A stretch of 64,000 nucleotides of DNA. Origin: Phenylobacterium sp. GTDB taxonomy: Bacteria > Pseudomonadota > Alphaproteobacteria > Caulobacterales > Caulobacteraceae. Numbering within the stretch: position 1 is the stretch's first letter; each line of letters opens with the position of its first letter. The position numbers were made by a program, and so were the translations under genes. The stretch is taken from the NCBI RefSeq assembly GCF_013822795.1, contig NZ_PNLB01000002.1:1-64000 (forward strand), read 5' to 3'. The notes under the pieces are model-generated. The model saw nothing but the letters and a program-made list of their open reading frames with translations, made no database searches and had not been told where the DNA came from. This document shows, one piece after another, positions 44,683-53,425 of this stretch.

Positions 44683-44715
44683 GTGTAAACTTCCGGCAGG
44701 TTTACACTTGTTTAC
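44683..44715. promoter_or_regulatory. Candidate operator: perfect inverted repeat with a third half-site
   Basis: GTGTAAAC (44683-44690) and GTTTACAC (44700-44707) form a perfect 8-base inverted repeat with a nine-base spacer. A further GTTTAC at 44710-44715 repeats the second half-site at an exact 10-base period, one helical turn, which is the spacing of OmpR-family binding boxes. It sits between the divergent units, 80 bases before the regulator start codon and 61 bases before the micropeptide ATG. Confidence 0.6.
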
Positions 44716-44794
44716 CGCGCCAAGCCGGACCATGGCTGTAGTTCTTGGGTGGGCGCCGGTCCCTTTGCGGCGTCGACTATGAACTCGATCGAGC

Positions 44795-45514
44795 ATGCGC
44801 ATGAGAATTGCGGCGTTGGAAGACGACGACGCCCAGAGAGAGGCGATCGCTCGCCTGCTGGTGAGCGGCGGGCACAACTGTCAGTGTTTTCACCTGGCGA
44901 CTCCGCTGATCGCGGCGCTTCGTCGGGAAACCTTCGACCTGCTTGTGCTCGACTGGAACCTGCCCGACATGAGCGGGCTGGATGTGGTTGCCTGGGCGCA
45001 CAAGAACCTCACCCCCTGCCCGCCGATCCTGCTGCTGACCAGCCGCTCGGCCGAAGCTGACGTCGTCGCCGGCCTGAACGGCGGCGCTGACGACTATGTG
45101 GTCAAGCCGGTCCAGTCCGGCGTGCTGCTCGCCCGCGTCAACGCCCTGCTCCGCCGCAGCTACCCGGATCGCGCAACCGGCGGCATCGAGACCCACGGCG
45201 AGTATCGCTTCAATCTGCCGGCCGAGCAGGTGACCCGCGGCGGCGAGCCCGTGCCCCTGACCGCCAAGGAATTCGGCCTGGCTCTGCTGTTGTTTCGCAA
45301 CGTTCACCGGGCGCTGTCGCGCGGCCATATCCTGGAAGCGATCTGGGGCCGCAACCCCGACCTGCCGACCCGGACGCTGGACATGCACATCTCGCGGATC
45401 CGCAGCAAGCTCGAGCTTCGCCCCCAGAACGGCTTTCGCCTCGCTCCGGTCTACAGCTACGGCTACAGGCTCGAGCGACTGACCGCGGATGTTCCGGAAG
45501 AGGCCGCGGAATGA
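44795..45514 (+). CDS. OmpR-family response regulator, 239 aa
   Basis: The receiver domain has acidic pocket E9-D10-D11, phosphoacceptor D53 (LLVLDWNLPDMSG), T82 (LLLTSR) and K104 (VVKPV). The C-terminal winged helix (about residues 130-230) has VPLTAKEFGLALLLFRN, a recognition helix in TRTLDMHISRIRSKLEL and the wing YSYGYRLE. All catalytic residues are present, so it should be phosphorylated, most likely by the CHASE2 kinase of the same operon. ATG 44801 is an alternative start. It overlaps the FecR gene by four bases (ATGA). Confidence 0.95.
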   Translation: MRMRIAALEDDDAQREAIARLLVSGGHNCQCFHLATPLIAALRRETFDLLVLDWNLPDMSGLDVVAWAHKNLTPCPPILLLTSRSAEADVVAGLNGGADDYVVKPVQSGVLLARVNALLRRSYPDRATGGIETHGEYRFNLPAEQVTRGGEPVPLTAKEFGLALLLFRNVHRALSRGHILEAIWGRNPDLPTRTLDMHISRIRSKLELRPQNGFRLAPVYSYGYRLERLTADVPEEAAE

Positions 45515-46815
45515 GTTGGAAGCCGGCGGTAATCGCCGGTCTGGCGCTGCAGGCGCTCGCTGTTGCCCCGGCGCTCTCGGCCGAGCCCGTGGAGCGCTAC
45601 GTCGTGCAACCGGGCGACACCCTCTATGAGCTGGGCCGGCGCTATTTCGTCGGCGGCGACTACCGCGCCGTCCAGCGGCTGAACCGCATCGCCGACCCGC
45701 GCCGGCTGAAGGTCGGCAGCCAACTCAAGGTCCCGGCGCGGCTGCTGAAGATCACCCCGATCGAGGCCCGCGTCGCCGGCTTTCGCGGCGCCGTCACGGT
45801 GACCGCCGGCGGCCGCACCCTGCCGGTCTCCACCGGCATGATGCTCAAGGAGGGCGCGGTCGTCGCCACTGGGGCCAACGCCTTCCTGCGCCTCGACCTG
45901 CCCGACGGCACGCAACTGTCGCTGCCCTCGCAGAGCCGCGTGCGGCTTGGCAAGATGACGCTGGTCGAGATGACCGGGGTCGTGCGCCGCGACCTGCAGG
46001 TCCAGGGCGGCCGACTCGAATCCGACGTCAACCCGCTGCGCGACCCGCGCGACAGCTACACCGTGCGCACGCCGATGTCGGTGTCGGCCGTGCGCGGCAC
46101 CGAGTTCCGCGTCGCCTATGACGAGCAGGCCGGCCGGGCCAGCACCGAGGTCATCGAGGGGCTGGTCGCCGTCAGCGCCGACCGCGACGGCGCCGACGTC
46201 GCCGCCGCATATGGCGCGGTCGCCACCGCCGACGGGGTCTCCGACCCAATCAGCCTGGCCCCCGCCCCCAGCCTCGCCGAGCCCGGCAAGATCCAGGACG
46301 AACAGGCCGTGCGCTTCCAGATCGCTGCGCCGGCGGCCGCCCGCGGCTACCACGTGCGCCTCGCCGTCGACGCCGGCTTCGTCGAGGTGCTCGAGGAGAC
46401 CGCCGCGGAAGGCCGCGAGGTGGCGCTCGGCGAGCTGCCGGACGGCGTCTACTTCCTGCGGTTGGCGGCGCTGGACGACAACGGCCTGCTCGGCCTGCCA
46501 GCGACCTACGCCTTCCAACGCCGTCTCAACACCCTGCGCGCCGACGCGCCGGTCGCCAGCCGCGACGGCGGCGTGCGCCGATACAAGTTCCGTTGGCAGG
46601 CCGGCGGCTTGGGCGAGCGCACCTATCGCCTCCAACTGCTGCGCGAGGGCGCGCAAGCGCCGGTCGTCGACGAAGCCGGCCTGACCCTGCAGGAATTGAC
46701 TGTCACCGACCTGGCGCCAGGCGTGTACAACTGGCGCGTGATGTCGCGGACCTTCGCCGGCGGGGGCTACTACGAGAAATGGACGCCCCTCGAGCGGTTC
46801 GAAATCGCCCGTTGA
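45511..46815 (+). CDS. Secreted LysM-FecR-domain protein, 434 aa
   Basis: The signal peptide is residues 1-23 (hydrophobic core, then ALSA). A LysM domain follows (about 28-75, RYVVQPGDTLYELGRRYFVG), for binding peptidoglycan. The FecR domain (about 85-215) contains AFLRLDLPDGTQLSLPSQSR and VRTPMSVSAVRGTEFRVAYD. The rest (about 240-434) is beta-rich, with fibronectin-like segments and FEIAR at the end. Classical FecR proteins are membrane-anchored anti-sigma regulators; this one is fully exported and cell-wall attached, and its partner is a two-component system. It therefore probably serves as a cell-wall sensor or ligand for the CHASE2 kinase. Confidence 0.93.
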   Translation: MSWKPAVIAGLALQALAVAPALSAEPVERYVVQPGDTLYELGRRYFVGGDYRAVQRLNRIADPRRLKVGSQLKVPARLLKITPIEARVAGFRGAVTVTAGGRTLPVSTGMMLKEGAVVATGANAFLRLDLPDGTQLSLPSQSRVRLGKMTLVEMTGVVRRDLQVQGGRLESDVNPLRDPRDSYTVRTPMSVSAVRGTEFRVAYDEQAGRASTEVIEGLVAVSADRDGADVAAAYGAVATADGVSDPISLAPAPSLAEPGKIQDEQAVRFQIAAPAAARGYHVRLAVDAGFVEVLEETAAEGREVALGELPDGVYFLRLAALDDNGLLGLPATYAFQRRLNTLRADAPVASRDGGVRRYKFRWQAGGLGERTYRLQLLREGAQAPVVDEAGLTLQELTVTDLAPGVYNWRVMSRTFAGGGYYEKWTPLERFEIAR

Positions 46816-49112
46816 GCGCGCGCGTCGGCACGCCTGCAGTCTGGTCCGCGCGCCGGCGCGTGATCGCCGAATGGGCGCTGGTGGCGCTGGCGGTCTCGGC
46901 CCTGGTCGCCGCCCTCGTGCTGACCCGCGCGACCGAGCGCGCGGACAACGTCGTCTTCGACACGGTCTCCGGCTGGGGCGTGCGCGCGCCGCACGAGGAC
47001 ATCATTGTCGTCGCCATCGACAACCGCAGCATCGCCGAGCTCGGCCGCTGGCCCTGGCCGCGCGCGCGCCACCAGGCGCTGCTCGAGGCCTTGGCCGGTT
47101 ACGCCCCGCGCGCGATCGCCTACGACGTCTTGCTGGTCGAGCCCGACCCCACGCCTGGCGCCGACGACGCCCTGGCCGCAGCCCTCGCCGCCGGACCGCC
47201 GGTGTTCCTGCCGCTGACCTTCGACGTCCCGGGCCCGAATGGCGCGCCGTACGAGGTGCTGGCGCCCATCGCCCCGCTCGCCGCGCGCGCCGCTGGGCTC
47301 GGCCAGGTCAACGTCGACTTCGACAGCGACGGCGTCATTCGCCGCACCTACATGCTCGAGCGCGACGGCGCGCGCGCCTGGCCGCACCTGATGGCCTTCA
47401 TGCAGTCCGCCGCTGAGGCGACGACGCCCCCGGCCAGCGCCGGCGCCGCTCGGGGCCCGGCGCAGCGCCCCCTGGTCCGCGAACAACCGCTGCTGATCTC
47501 GTTCGCCGGGCCGCCCGGCCATTTCCGCACAGTCTCCTTCGTCGACGTCGTCAACGGCGCCACGCCTGGCGATTTCCTGAAAGACAAGCTGGTCCTGGTC
47601 GGCGCCACCGCCGACGGCCTCGGCGACCGCTACGCCACGCCGCTGTCGCATCACACCGAGATCATGTCCGGCATCGAGCTGCAGGCGAACCTGCTCGACA
47701 CGCTGCTCGCCGGCCGCGCCATCGCCCCGGCCGGCCCCGCCCGGCTGCTGGCCTTCTCGCTGACGCCGCTGGCCTTGGCGCTGGCGGGCTTCCTGCTGCT
47801 GCGCCCGCGCGCCAACCTCCTGCTCGGCGCCGGCCTGCTGATCGCCACCATCGTCGCCAGCGCCGTCCTGCTGTTGCAGGCCCAGGTCTGGGCGCCGCCG
47901 ACCGCCGCCCTCGCCGGGCTCTTGCTGGTCTATCCGCTGTGGAGCTGGCGACGGCTCGAGGCCACCAGCGCCTACATGCTGCAGGAGTTGCACGCCTTCT
48001 CACAGGAACCCGACTTGCTCTCGGCCCTGGCCCAGCGCCGCGGCGGCCCGCCGACCGACGTCATCGACCGCCAGGTGGCGCTGATGCACGCGGCCATCGA
48101 CCGGGCCCGCGACTTGCGCCGCCAGGTGCTCGACGCGCTGCAGGGCCTGCCCGACGCCACCCTGGTCACCGGCCTCGACGGCCAGGTGCTGATCGCCAAC
48201 CGCGAGGCCGAGGCCCTGTTCGCCGGCCGCGACCCCGCTAACCGGCCGGTCGCCGAGCTGATCGCCGGGCTCTCGCCCGAGGCCGAGGCCCTCGATTTCG
48301 CGGGTGAAGCCGCCGACGTCGAGCTGACCGTGCCCGACGGCCGCAGCTTTGCGATCCGCCGCACGCCGCTCAGCGAGGCGGGCGGCGACCAGGTCGGCTG
48401 GATCGTCCGCTTCACCGACGTCACCGCCTTGAAGGACGCCGGCCGCCAGCGCGAGCACATCCTGGAACTGCTGACCCACGACATGCGCTCGCCGCAGGTC
48501 TCCATCCTGACCTTGCTCGGCAGCTCCGAGGCCAAGGCCGCCGTCGCCGCGCCCGTCGCCGATCGCATCGCCGGCTATGCGCGCCGCACGCTGTCGCTGG
48601 CCGACAACTTCGTGAACCTGGCCCGCGCGGAAGCCGACGCCTACGCTGTCGAGGTGCTCGATCTCGGCGAGGTCCTGCTCGATGCAGTCGACGACCTTTG
48701 GCCGCAGTCCTCGGCCCGCCAGGTCACCGTCGTCGCGGCCGAGACCGACGGCGAGGTCCTGGTCGAGGGCGATCGCGCGCTGCTGACCCGCGCACTGATC
48801 AACCTCGTCGACAACGCTATCAAGTACTCGCCCGCCGGCGGGCGCGTGGACTGCGCCGTGCGGATCGAGGACGACGAGGCCGTCTGCACGATCACCGACC
48901 AGGGCGAGGGCATGAGCCCGGCCCAGGTCGCGAACCTGTTCAAGCGCTTCCACCGCGTCCGTCCCAAGGGCGGTGAGAGGATCGACGGCGTCGGGCTCGG
49001 CCTCTCCTTCGTACACGCCGTCGTGCAGCGGCACGGCGGGCGCATCGACTGCGCCAGCACACTGGGCCAAGGCTCCAGCTTCACGGTCCGGCTGCCGCTG
49101 GCGAGCGCCTAG
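46812..49112 (+). CDS. CHASE2-PAS sensor histidine kinase, 766 aa
   Basis: One helix (about 17-36) leads into a periplasmic CHASE2 domain (about 40-290; VVAIDNRSIAELGRWPWPR). Three helices follow (about 300-375), then a PAS-like region (about 440-540), a HisKA H-box LLTHDMRSPQVS with H556, and an ATPase domain with N668 (LINLVDNAIKYSP) and the ITDQGEGMSP G1 box. The start is probably TTG at 46812 overlapping the FecR stop (TTGA); GTG at 46860 is an alternative. The very short linker and TTG suggest translational coupling at low level. The signal is probably delivered through the periplasmic LysM-FecR protein. Confidence 0.94.
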   Translation: MSARVGTPAVWSARRRVIAEWALVALAVSALVAALVLTRATERADNVVFDTVSGWGVRAPHEDIIVVAIDNRSIAELGRWPWPRARHQALLEALAGYAPRAIAYDVLLVEPDPTPGADDALAAALAAGPPVFLPLTFDVPGPNGAPYEVLAPIAPLAARAAGLGQVNVDFDSDGVIRRTYMLERDGARAWPHLMAFMQSAAEATTPPASAGAARGPAQRPLVREQPLLISFAGPPGHFRTVSFVDVVNGATPGDFLKDKLVLVGATADGLGDRYATPLSHHTEIMSGIELQANLLDTLLAGRAIAPAGPARLLAFSLTPLALALAGFLLLRPRANLLLGAGLLIATIVASAVLLLQAQVWAPPTAALAGLLLVYPLWSWRRLEATSAYMLQELHAFSQEPDLLSALAQRRGGPPTDVIDRQVALMHAAIDRARDLRRQVLDALQGLPDATLVTGLDGQVLIANREAEALFAGRDPANRPVAELIAGLSPEAEALDFAGEAADVELTVPDGRSFAIRRTPLSEAGGDQVGWIVRFTDVTALKDAGRQREHILELLTHDMRSPQVSILTLLGSSEAKAAVAAPVADRIAGYARRTLSLADNFVNLARAEADAYAVEVLDLGEVLLDAVDDLWPQSSARQVTVVAAETDGEVLVEGDRALLTRALINLVDNAIKYSPAGGRVDCAVRIEDDEAVCTITDQGEGMSPAQVANLFKRFHRVRPKGGERIDGVGLGLSFVHAVVQRHGGRIDCASTLGQGSSFTVRLPLASA

Positions 49113-49618
49113 CTCGACCGATCGGGGACGGGGGCCAGCCGGCCGGCCACGGCCGCGTTCAAGCCCGCCTCCGCCTCGCCGCAGTCCGGCGCCCGACCTT
49201 GGACGCTGGCCCGTACGCGATAGGCTTCGGTCCCGCTTCCCGCCTCCACGACCCGGGCGGTCAGGGTGCAGAGCTGACGGCTGCGCGGCGCCCACCACGG
49301 GCGCTTCTGGGGCGGGGCGACCCATTCGCTCGGCGCAGCGTCGGCCGCCGGCCGCGGCCCGGCATAGGCGCCGACCTTCTGCGGCCGCTCGCTGTAGCTC
49401 AGCTCCACCAGATAGCCGTCGCCGGGCGACTCCCGCACCGCTAGGCCCGCGGCCTGCAGTTTGTCGGCGAGCGGACGCCCAGCCTCGCCGCCCGGGGCGA
49501 ACGCCAGCCCGCGGGCGGCCAGATCCGGACGCACGCCGCTCTCGACCACGTCGATTTTGTTGGAGACACACCCCGCCAGCAACAGGGCGCCGGCGCACGC
49601 GACCAGGGTTCTCGTCAT
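49109..49618 (-). CDS. Probable lipoprotein, 169 aa (DUF4136-like)
   Basis: A lipoprotein signal with lipobox LLAGC places Cys at residue 17. The rest is soluble and beta-rich; the layout (signal, GxGxD-type strands, final conserved ARVVEAGSG) resembles small outer-membrane lipoproteins of the DUF4136 kind, but this is tentative. The stop overlaps that of the CHASE2 kinase gene (CTAG). A role in the same envelope-sensing locus is possible but not shown. Confidence 0.75.
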   Translation of the reverse strand: MTRTLVACAGALLLAGCVSNKIDVVESGVRPDLAARGLAFAPGGEAGRPLADKLQAAGLAVRESPGDGYLVELSYSERPQKVGAYAGPRPAADAAPSEWVAPPQKRPWWAPRSRQLCTLTARVVEAGSGTEAYRVRASVQGRAPDCGEAEAGLNAAVAGRLAPVPDRSS

Positions 49619-50137
49619 CTCGACCCAGACTTGGACATGGGCCCAAGTATGGCCATTTCACCGGGTGAGTAAATCGCGCGCGCCGGACCTGACGGCGGCC
49701 CGCTGCCCACGCGCGACTCAACGCGACTCAAGCGGTGCAATTTCGCGCCTAGGTGGTCGCTCTCGCGCGCGCCAGCAGCGGCTGTCCGCAAGTTGCGGAA
49801 ATTGTGTTTTCTGCAACCCATGCGGGGCGCGCCGCCGCCGCTACGGCCCTGCTTCAAATCGTCGCCGAACTCAGCCATAGGGCGAGGAACGCGACACGAC
49901 CCGTGAACGCGCTCAACCTGATCGGGCCTCCGCGCACAACCGCGACTTGGGCCGCGCGGCGCCCATCCTGAGGCGAAACCGGGCGAAATCTCGCCTTTCG
50001 CCCGCCTGCACGCGTCGATTTATTCGCAGAACAAAGCTTTCGGACCACGAGTACTCGAAAGCCGCAGAACGCGTTCGCTGAGCATGCTCGGCAATCGTCG
50101 GGCTGAGCGCCAACAGTACTCTTTTCAAAGGAGAATT
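49619..50137. promoter_or_regulatory. 519-base region with several palindromes upstream of the XRE regulator
   Basis: No gene with good support lies here. Notable elements: an imperfect palindrome GTTGCGGAAA-N5-TTTTCTGCAAC (49792-49817); a perfect GGGCGAAA / TTTCGCCC hairpin (49981-49988, 49996-50003); and a GCTTTCG / CGAAAGC pair (50036-50042, 50056-50062) whose loop holds the palindrome CGAGTACTCG (50048-50057). AGTACT recurs at 50115-50120, close to the leader ORF. The repeated AGTACT is a candidate operator for the XRE protein. Confidence 0.45.
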
Positions 50138-50206
50138 ATGGGCCTTAACTTCGTTGAATCCAAAGGAACCTCGGAGCCTTCACTCCGCCGGCGGCGCTTT
50201 GGATGA
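50138..50206 (+). CDS. Possible 22-codon leader peptide upstream of the XRE regulator
   Basis: An ATG with a near-perfect ribosome site (AAAGGAGAATT) opens a 22-codon frame (MGLNFVESKGTSEPSLRRRR then FG) whose TGA stop overlaps the GAGGAG ribosome site of the XRE gene. The arrangement suits translational coupling or leader control. The arginine run (RRRR) would be a plausible stall site. Homology support is unknown. Confidence 0.5.
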   Translation: MGLNFVESKGTSEPSLRRRRFG

Positions 50207-50216
50207 GGAGACCACA

Positions 50217-50636
50217 ATGTCTGCTGAACCTTCCAACAAGACCCCCGATCCCATGGACGTGGCCCTCGGCGCCGCGGTCAGGATCCGGCGAAGGACAATC
50301 GGCATGTCGCAAGAAGCGCTTGCCGAACAGTGCGGCGTAAGCTTCCAGCAGATCCAGAAATACGAGAACGGCGCCAACCGGATCTCGTTCTCCCGGCTCG
50401 TTCAGATTGCAAGAGCGTTGCGATGCCGGGTTGTGGACCTGATGGACGTTTTGGATACCCCGGCCGGCGAAGGCGACGTCGACCTTCTCAGCCGGATGCG
50501 CACGCCGGGCGCGCTTGAGTTGTTGAGCGCCTTTGAGCGCCTGCCGCAGGAGGCCAGGTCCTCCCTGGTCAATCTCCTGCGGGTCATGACCGACCCTGAA
50601 GCCGGCCAGCGGGCGCGCCAGAAGGAAGTGGCTTAA
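50217..50636 (+). CDS. XRE-family transcriptional regulator, 139 aa
   Basis: A helix-turn-helix (about residues 17-75) with RTIGMSQEALAEQCGVSFQQ and IQKYENGANRISFSRLVQIA, typical of Cro/C1-type regulators. The C-terminal 60 residues form two amphipathic helices, probably for dimerisation. The chosen ATG (50217) follows GAGGAG; a TTG at 50154 inside the leader is rejected. Repression of its own promoter is likely. The target is not identifiable. Confidence 0.9.
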   Translation: MSAEPSNKTPDPMDVALGAAVRIRRRTIGMSQEALAEQCGVSFQQIQKYENGANRISFSRLVQIARALRCRVVDLMDVLDTPAGEGDVDLLSRMRTPGALELLSAFERLPQEARSSLVNLLRVMTDPEAGQRARQKEVA

Positions 50637-50641
50637 ACGGA

Positions 50642-50673
50642 ACGAGCGCCGGCCCTCGCAGACCGGCGCTCGT
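50642..50673 (-). terminator. Terminator hairpin between the XRE and cold-shock genes
   Basis: A perfect 11-base-pair stem, ACGAGCGCCGG (50642-50652) with CCGGCGCTCGT (50663-50673), lies between the two convergent genes. On the minus strand it is followed by TTCCGTTT, so it ends the cold-shock transcript; it may also stop the XRE transcript. Confidence 0.7.
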
Positions 50674-50696
50674 CGCGTCTCGGTGTGGGTGAGCGC

Positions 50697-50900
50697 CTAG
50701 AGCGGCTTCAGATCGACCGCAGCGATCTTGCCCCGCTCCTCGCGCTCGACGAACTCGAGCTTCTGGCCTTCGTTCAGGCCGCGCAGGCCCGCACGCTCGA
50801 CCGCGGAGATGTGGACGAAGACGTCCTTGCTCCCGTTGTCCGGCTGGATGAAGCCGTATCCTTTGGTGGTGTTGAACCACTTGACCGTCCCGGTGGCCAT
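50697..50900 (-). CDS. Cold-shock protein, CspA family, 67 aa
   Basis: A small single-stranded nucleic-acid-binding OB fold with RNP1 KGYGFIQ and RNP2 VFVHIS. The start ATG at 50900 gives the usual MATGTVKWF opening; a longer start upstream is not supported. Proteins of this kind act as RNA chaperones. Confidence 0.96.
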   Translation of the reverse strand: MATGTVKWFNTTKGYGFIQPDNGSKDVFVHISAVERAGLRGLNEGQKLEFVEREERGKIAAVDLKPL

Positions 50901-51086
50901 AACGCTTTCGTCTCCCTGACTAGCGTCCAAACTAGGCACGCTCGGCGCGCGCCCCGAAACAATCTCAAGTCTGGGAAGGCTGGTTCGGTCCGCAAGGGCG
51001 GGAAATGAACGTCTGCAGGCCCAAGTCCGGATTGCGGGCCAAATTTTTGCACACGGCCAGGCTGCGCGGTCAACAGCGAACGCCGG

Positions 51087-51716
51087 TCACTTTTCCGCCA
51101 AAACTCTGTCGATCAGGGCCTTGGCGTCCTTGCCCGACCAGTCCGCGTCCCCGGCCAGCCGGCCGCGCTCGATCCCGTCGGCGCCGTAGATGACCGTCGT
51201 CGGCATGCCCGCCGCCGGCGGCTTAAAGGCGAACGGCAGCGCCATGTTCGGGTCGTGATAGAAGGCCAGCGGCGCGTGCTTGGTGATGAACATGCGGGCC
51301 TTGTCGGCGTCCTGCGGGCGGTCGACGCTGATCGCCACCACCTGCACGGGCTTGCCTTCATAGCTGGCGGCCAGCTTGGCCAGGGTCGGCATTTCGATGA
51401 CGCAGGGCCCGCACCAGGTGGCCCACAGGTTCACTACCGTCACCTGCCCTTTGAAGTCGGCGATGCGCTTGGCCTGCCCGTTAGCGTCCAGGAAGCTGGT
51501 GGCCGGCGGAGCCGCCGCTTCGAGCGGCACTTGGAACTTGGCCATCTCGCCCTTGGCCAGCGACTTCAGCTCGGTTTCCCGCTGGGGGTTTATGGAAGCC
51601 TGGACGATGATGTAGACAACCGCGGCGACGCCAGCGACGGCGACGCCCCGAAGCGCCCATTTCAACGGGAAGGCCTTGGGTTCCCCAGCGGCTTTCTCGG
51701 CAGACTTCTCGTTCAT
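51087..51716 (-). CDS. tlpA: TlpA-family thiol:disulfide oxidoreductase, 209 aa
   Basis: A membrane-anchored periplasmic thioredoxin. An N-terminal helix (residues 20-40, [20 protein letters not shown]) is the anchor. The thioredoxin fold has the active site WCGPC with Cys 102 and 105 ([15 protein letters not shown]), and the cis-Pro block is GMPTTVIYG. Proteins of this kind reduce apo-cytochrome c or copper-site cysteines. Its ATG directly abuts the ATG of argH on the other strand if argH starts at 51717 (CATATG). Confidence 0.93.
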   Translation of the reverse strand: MNEKSAEKAAGEPKAFPLKWALRGVAVAGVAAVVYIIVQASINPQRETELKSLAKGEMAKFQVPLEAAAPPATSFLDANGQAKRIADFKGQVTVVNLWATWCGPCVIEMPTLAKLAASYEGKPVQVVAISVDRPQDADKARMFITKHAPLAFYHDPNMALPFAFKPPAAGMPTTVIYGADGIERGRLAGDADWSGKDAKALIDRVLAEK

Positions 51717-53147
51717 ATGACGCACTCTTCCTCGACTGGCGCCGGAACTCCGGCGCAAGCGCCCCAAGACGGGGGCCAGGCCATGTGGGGCGGACGGTTC
51801 TCGTCCAAGCCGGCCGAACTGATGCAGGCGATCAACGTCTCCATCGGGTTCGACAAGCGGCTCGCGGCCCAGGACCTGGCCGGGTCCCGCGCGCACGCCG
51901 CGATGTTGCTCAAGCAGGGCGTGATTACAAGCGAGGACGAGGCCGCCATCCAGGGCGGCCTGCAGGCCATCGAGGCCGAGATCGCCGCCGGGACCTTCCC
52001 GTTCCGTGACGAGTACGAAGACATTCACATGAACGTCGAGGCGCGGCTGCGCGAGCTGATCGGCCCGGCGGCCGGCCGCCTGCACACCGCGCGCTCGCGC
52101 AACGACCAGGTGGCGCTCGACTTCCGGCTCTGGGTCCGCGACGCCTGCGACCGCACCATCCACCAGATCCAGGCGCTGCAGCGCGCCCTGGTGGCCAAGG
52201 CCGAACCGCACGCCGCGACCCTGATGCCGGGCTTCACCCACCTGCAGCCGGCCCAGCCGGTGACCTTCGGCCACCACCTCATGGCCTATGTCGAGATGTT
52301 CGGCCGCGACGCCTCGCGCTTCGTCGACGCCCGCGCGCGGATGAACGAATGCCCGCTGGGCGCGGCGGCCCTGGCCGGCTCCCCGTTCCCCATCGACCGT
52401 CATGCGACCGCCCAGGCGCTGGGCTTCGCCGCCCCGACCGCCAACTCGCTCGACAGCGTCTCGGACCGCGACTTCGCGCTCGAGAGCCTGTCGGCCGCCA
52501 GCCTCTGCGCCGTGCACCTCTCGCGCCTGGCCGAAGAGATCGTGATCTGGATGACGCCGCAGTTCGGCTTCGTGAAGCTGACCGACGCCTTCACCACCGG
52601 CTCGTCGATCATGCCGCAGAAGAAGAACCCGGACGCGGCCGAGCTGATCCGCGCCAAGGTCGGCCGCGTGCTGGGCTCGCTGACCCAGCTGACCGTGGTC
52701 ATGAAGGGCCTGCCGCTCACCTATTCGAAGGACATGCAGGAGGACAAGGTCCCGACCTTCGAGGCCTTCGACGCCCTGGAGCTGTCGCTGGCCGCCATGG
52801 CCGGCATGGTCGCCGACCTGGAGCCGAACGCCGAACGCATGGCCGCCGCCGCCGGCGCCGGCTTCTCGACCGCCACCGATCTCGCCGACTGGCTGGTGCG
52901 GACCCTCGACATGCCGTTCCGCGACGCCCACCATGTGACCGGGGCTGCGGTGAAGAAGGCCGAGGGTCTGGGCGTCGATCTGCCCGGCCTTCCGCTCGCC
53001 GATCTGCAAGCCATCGAGCCGCGGATCACCGCGGCCGTCTACGACGTGCTGACGCCGCAAGCGTCGGCCGCCAGCCGCATGAGCTACGGCGGAACCTCGC
53101 CGCAGCAGGTCCGCGCCCAGATCGCGCGTTGGAAGGAGAAGCTCTGA
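51717..53147 (+). CDS. argH: Argininosuccinate lyase, 476 aa (or 454 aa from 51783)
   Basis: The last step of arginine synthesis: argininosuccinate to arginine and fumarate. Motifs include [50 protein letters not shown] and the signature [11 protein letters not shown] with the catalytic Ser. Starting at ATG 51783 gives 454 residues, close to the family norm, and leaves a 66-base divergent promoter gap; ATG 51717 leaves none. The stop overlaps the lipoprotein ATG (TGATG), and lysA overlaps next, so argH-lipoprotein-lysA is one operon. Confidence 0.97.
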   Translation: MTHSSSTGAGTPAQAPQDGGQAMWGGRFSSKPAELMQAINVSIGFDKRLAAQDLAGSRAHAAMLLKQGVITSEDEAAIQGGLQAIEAEIAAGTFPFRDEYEDIHMNVEARLRELIGPAAGRLHTARSRNDQVALDFRLWVRDACDRTIHQIQALQRALVAKAEPHAATLMPGFTHLQPAQPVTFGHHLMAYVEMFGRDASRFVDARARMNECPLGAAALAGSPFPIDRHATAQALGFAAPTANSLDSVSDRDFALESLSAASLCAVHLSRLAEEIVIWMTPQFGFVKLTDAFTTGSSIMPQKKNPDAAELIRAKVGRVLGSLTQLTVVMKGLPLTYSKDMQEDKVPTFEAFDALELSLAAMAGMVADLEPNAERMAAAAGAGFSTATDLADWLVRTLDMPFRDAHHVTGAAVKKAEGLGVDLPGLPLADLQAIEPRITAAVYDVLTPQASAASRMSYGGTSPQQVRAQIARWKEKL

Positions 53148-53425
53148 TGAACCTTCACCCCCTCGCCATGATCGCCCTGATCGGCGCGGCCGCCCTGGCG
53201 GGCTGCGGCAAGATGGGCGAACTCGAACGTCCGGGCCCGATGTTCGGCAAGGGCTCGGGGGCCGACGCCGGCGCCGACCCGACCCGCGCGGTGCGCACCG
53301 TCGACCCGCGCACCCGCGACGACCGCCCGGCGCCGCCGCGCACCCTGCCGATCGACTCCGCCCAGAACCCGACCGCCAGCGCTCCGCAAGGCGCCCTGCC
53401 CGACCCGTACGCGAACCCGAGATGA
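53147..53425 (+). CDS. Small lipoprotein between argH and lysA (LptM-like), 92 aa
   Basis: A lipoprotein signal with lipobox ALAGC at residues 16-20, then GKMGELERPGP, as in the small LptM (YifL)-like lipoproteins that sit just upstream of lysA in many proteobacteria. The rest is Pro/Arg/Asp-rich and unstructured. A GGAGAAG ribosome site lies in the end of argH. In E. coli LptM assists LptD maturation; the same role here is only inferred from position and shape. Confidence 0.82.
   Translation: MNLHPLAMIALIGAAALAGCGKMGELERPGPMFGKGSGADAGADPTRAVRTVDPRTRDDRPAPPRTLPIDSAQNPTASAPQGALPDPYANPR

Noticed and set aside
49702..49732. Tandem CGCGACTCAA words
   Set aside because: Two short copies within GC-rich filler; no partner elsewhere and no clear meaning.
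49753..49971. A 72-codon plus-strand frame upstream of the XRE gene
   Set aside because: It has no ribosome site and poor third-position bias, and it crosses a palindrome.
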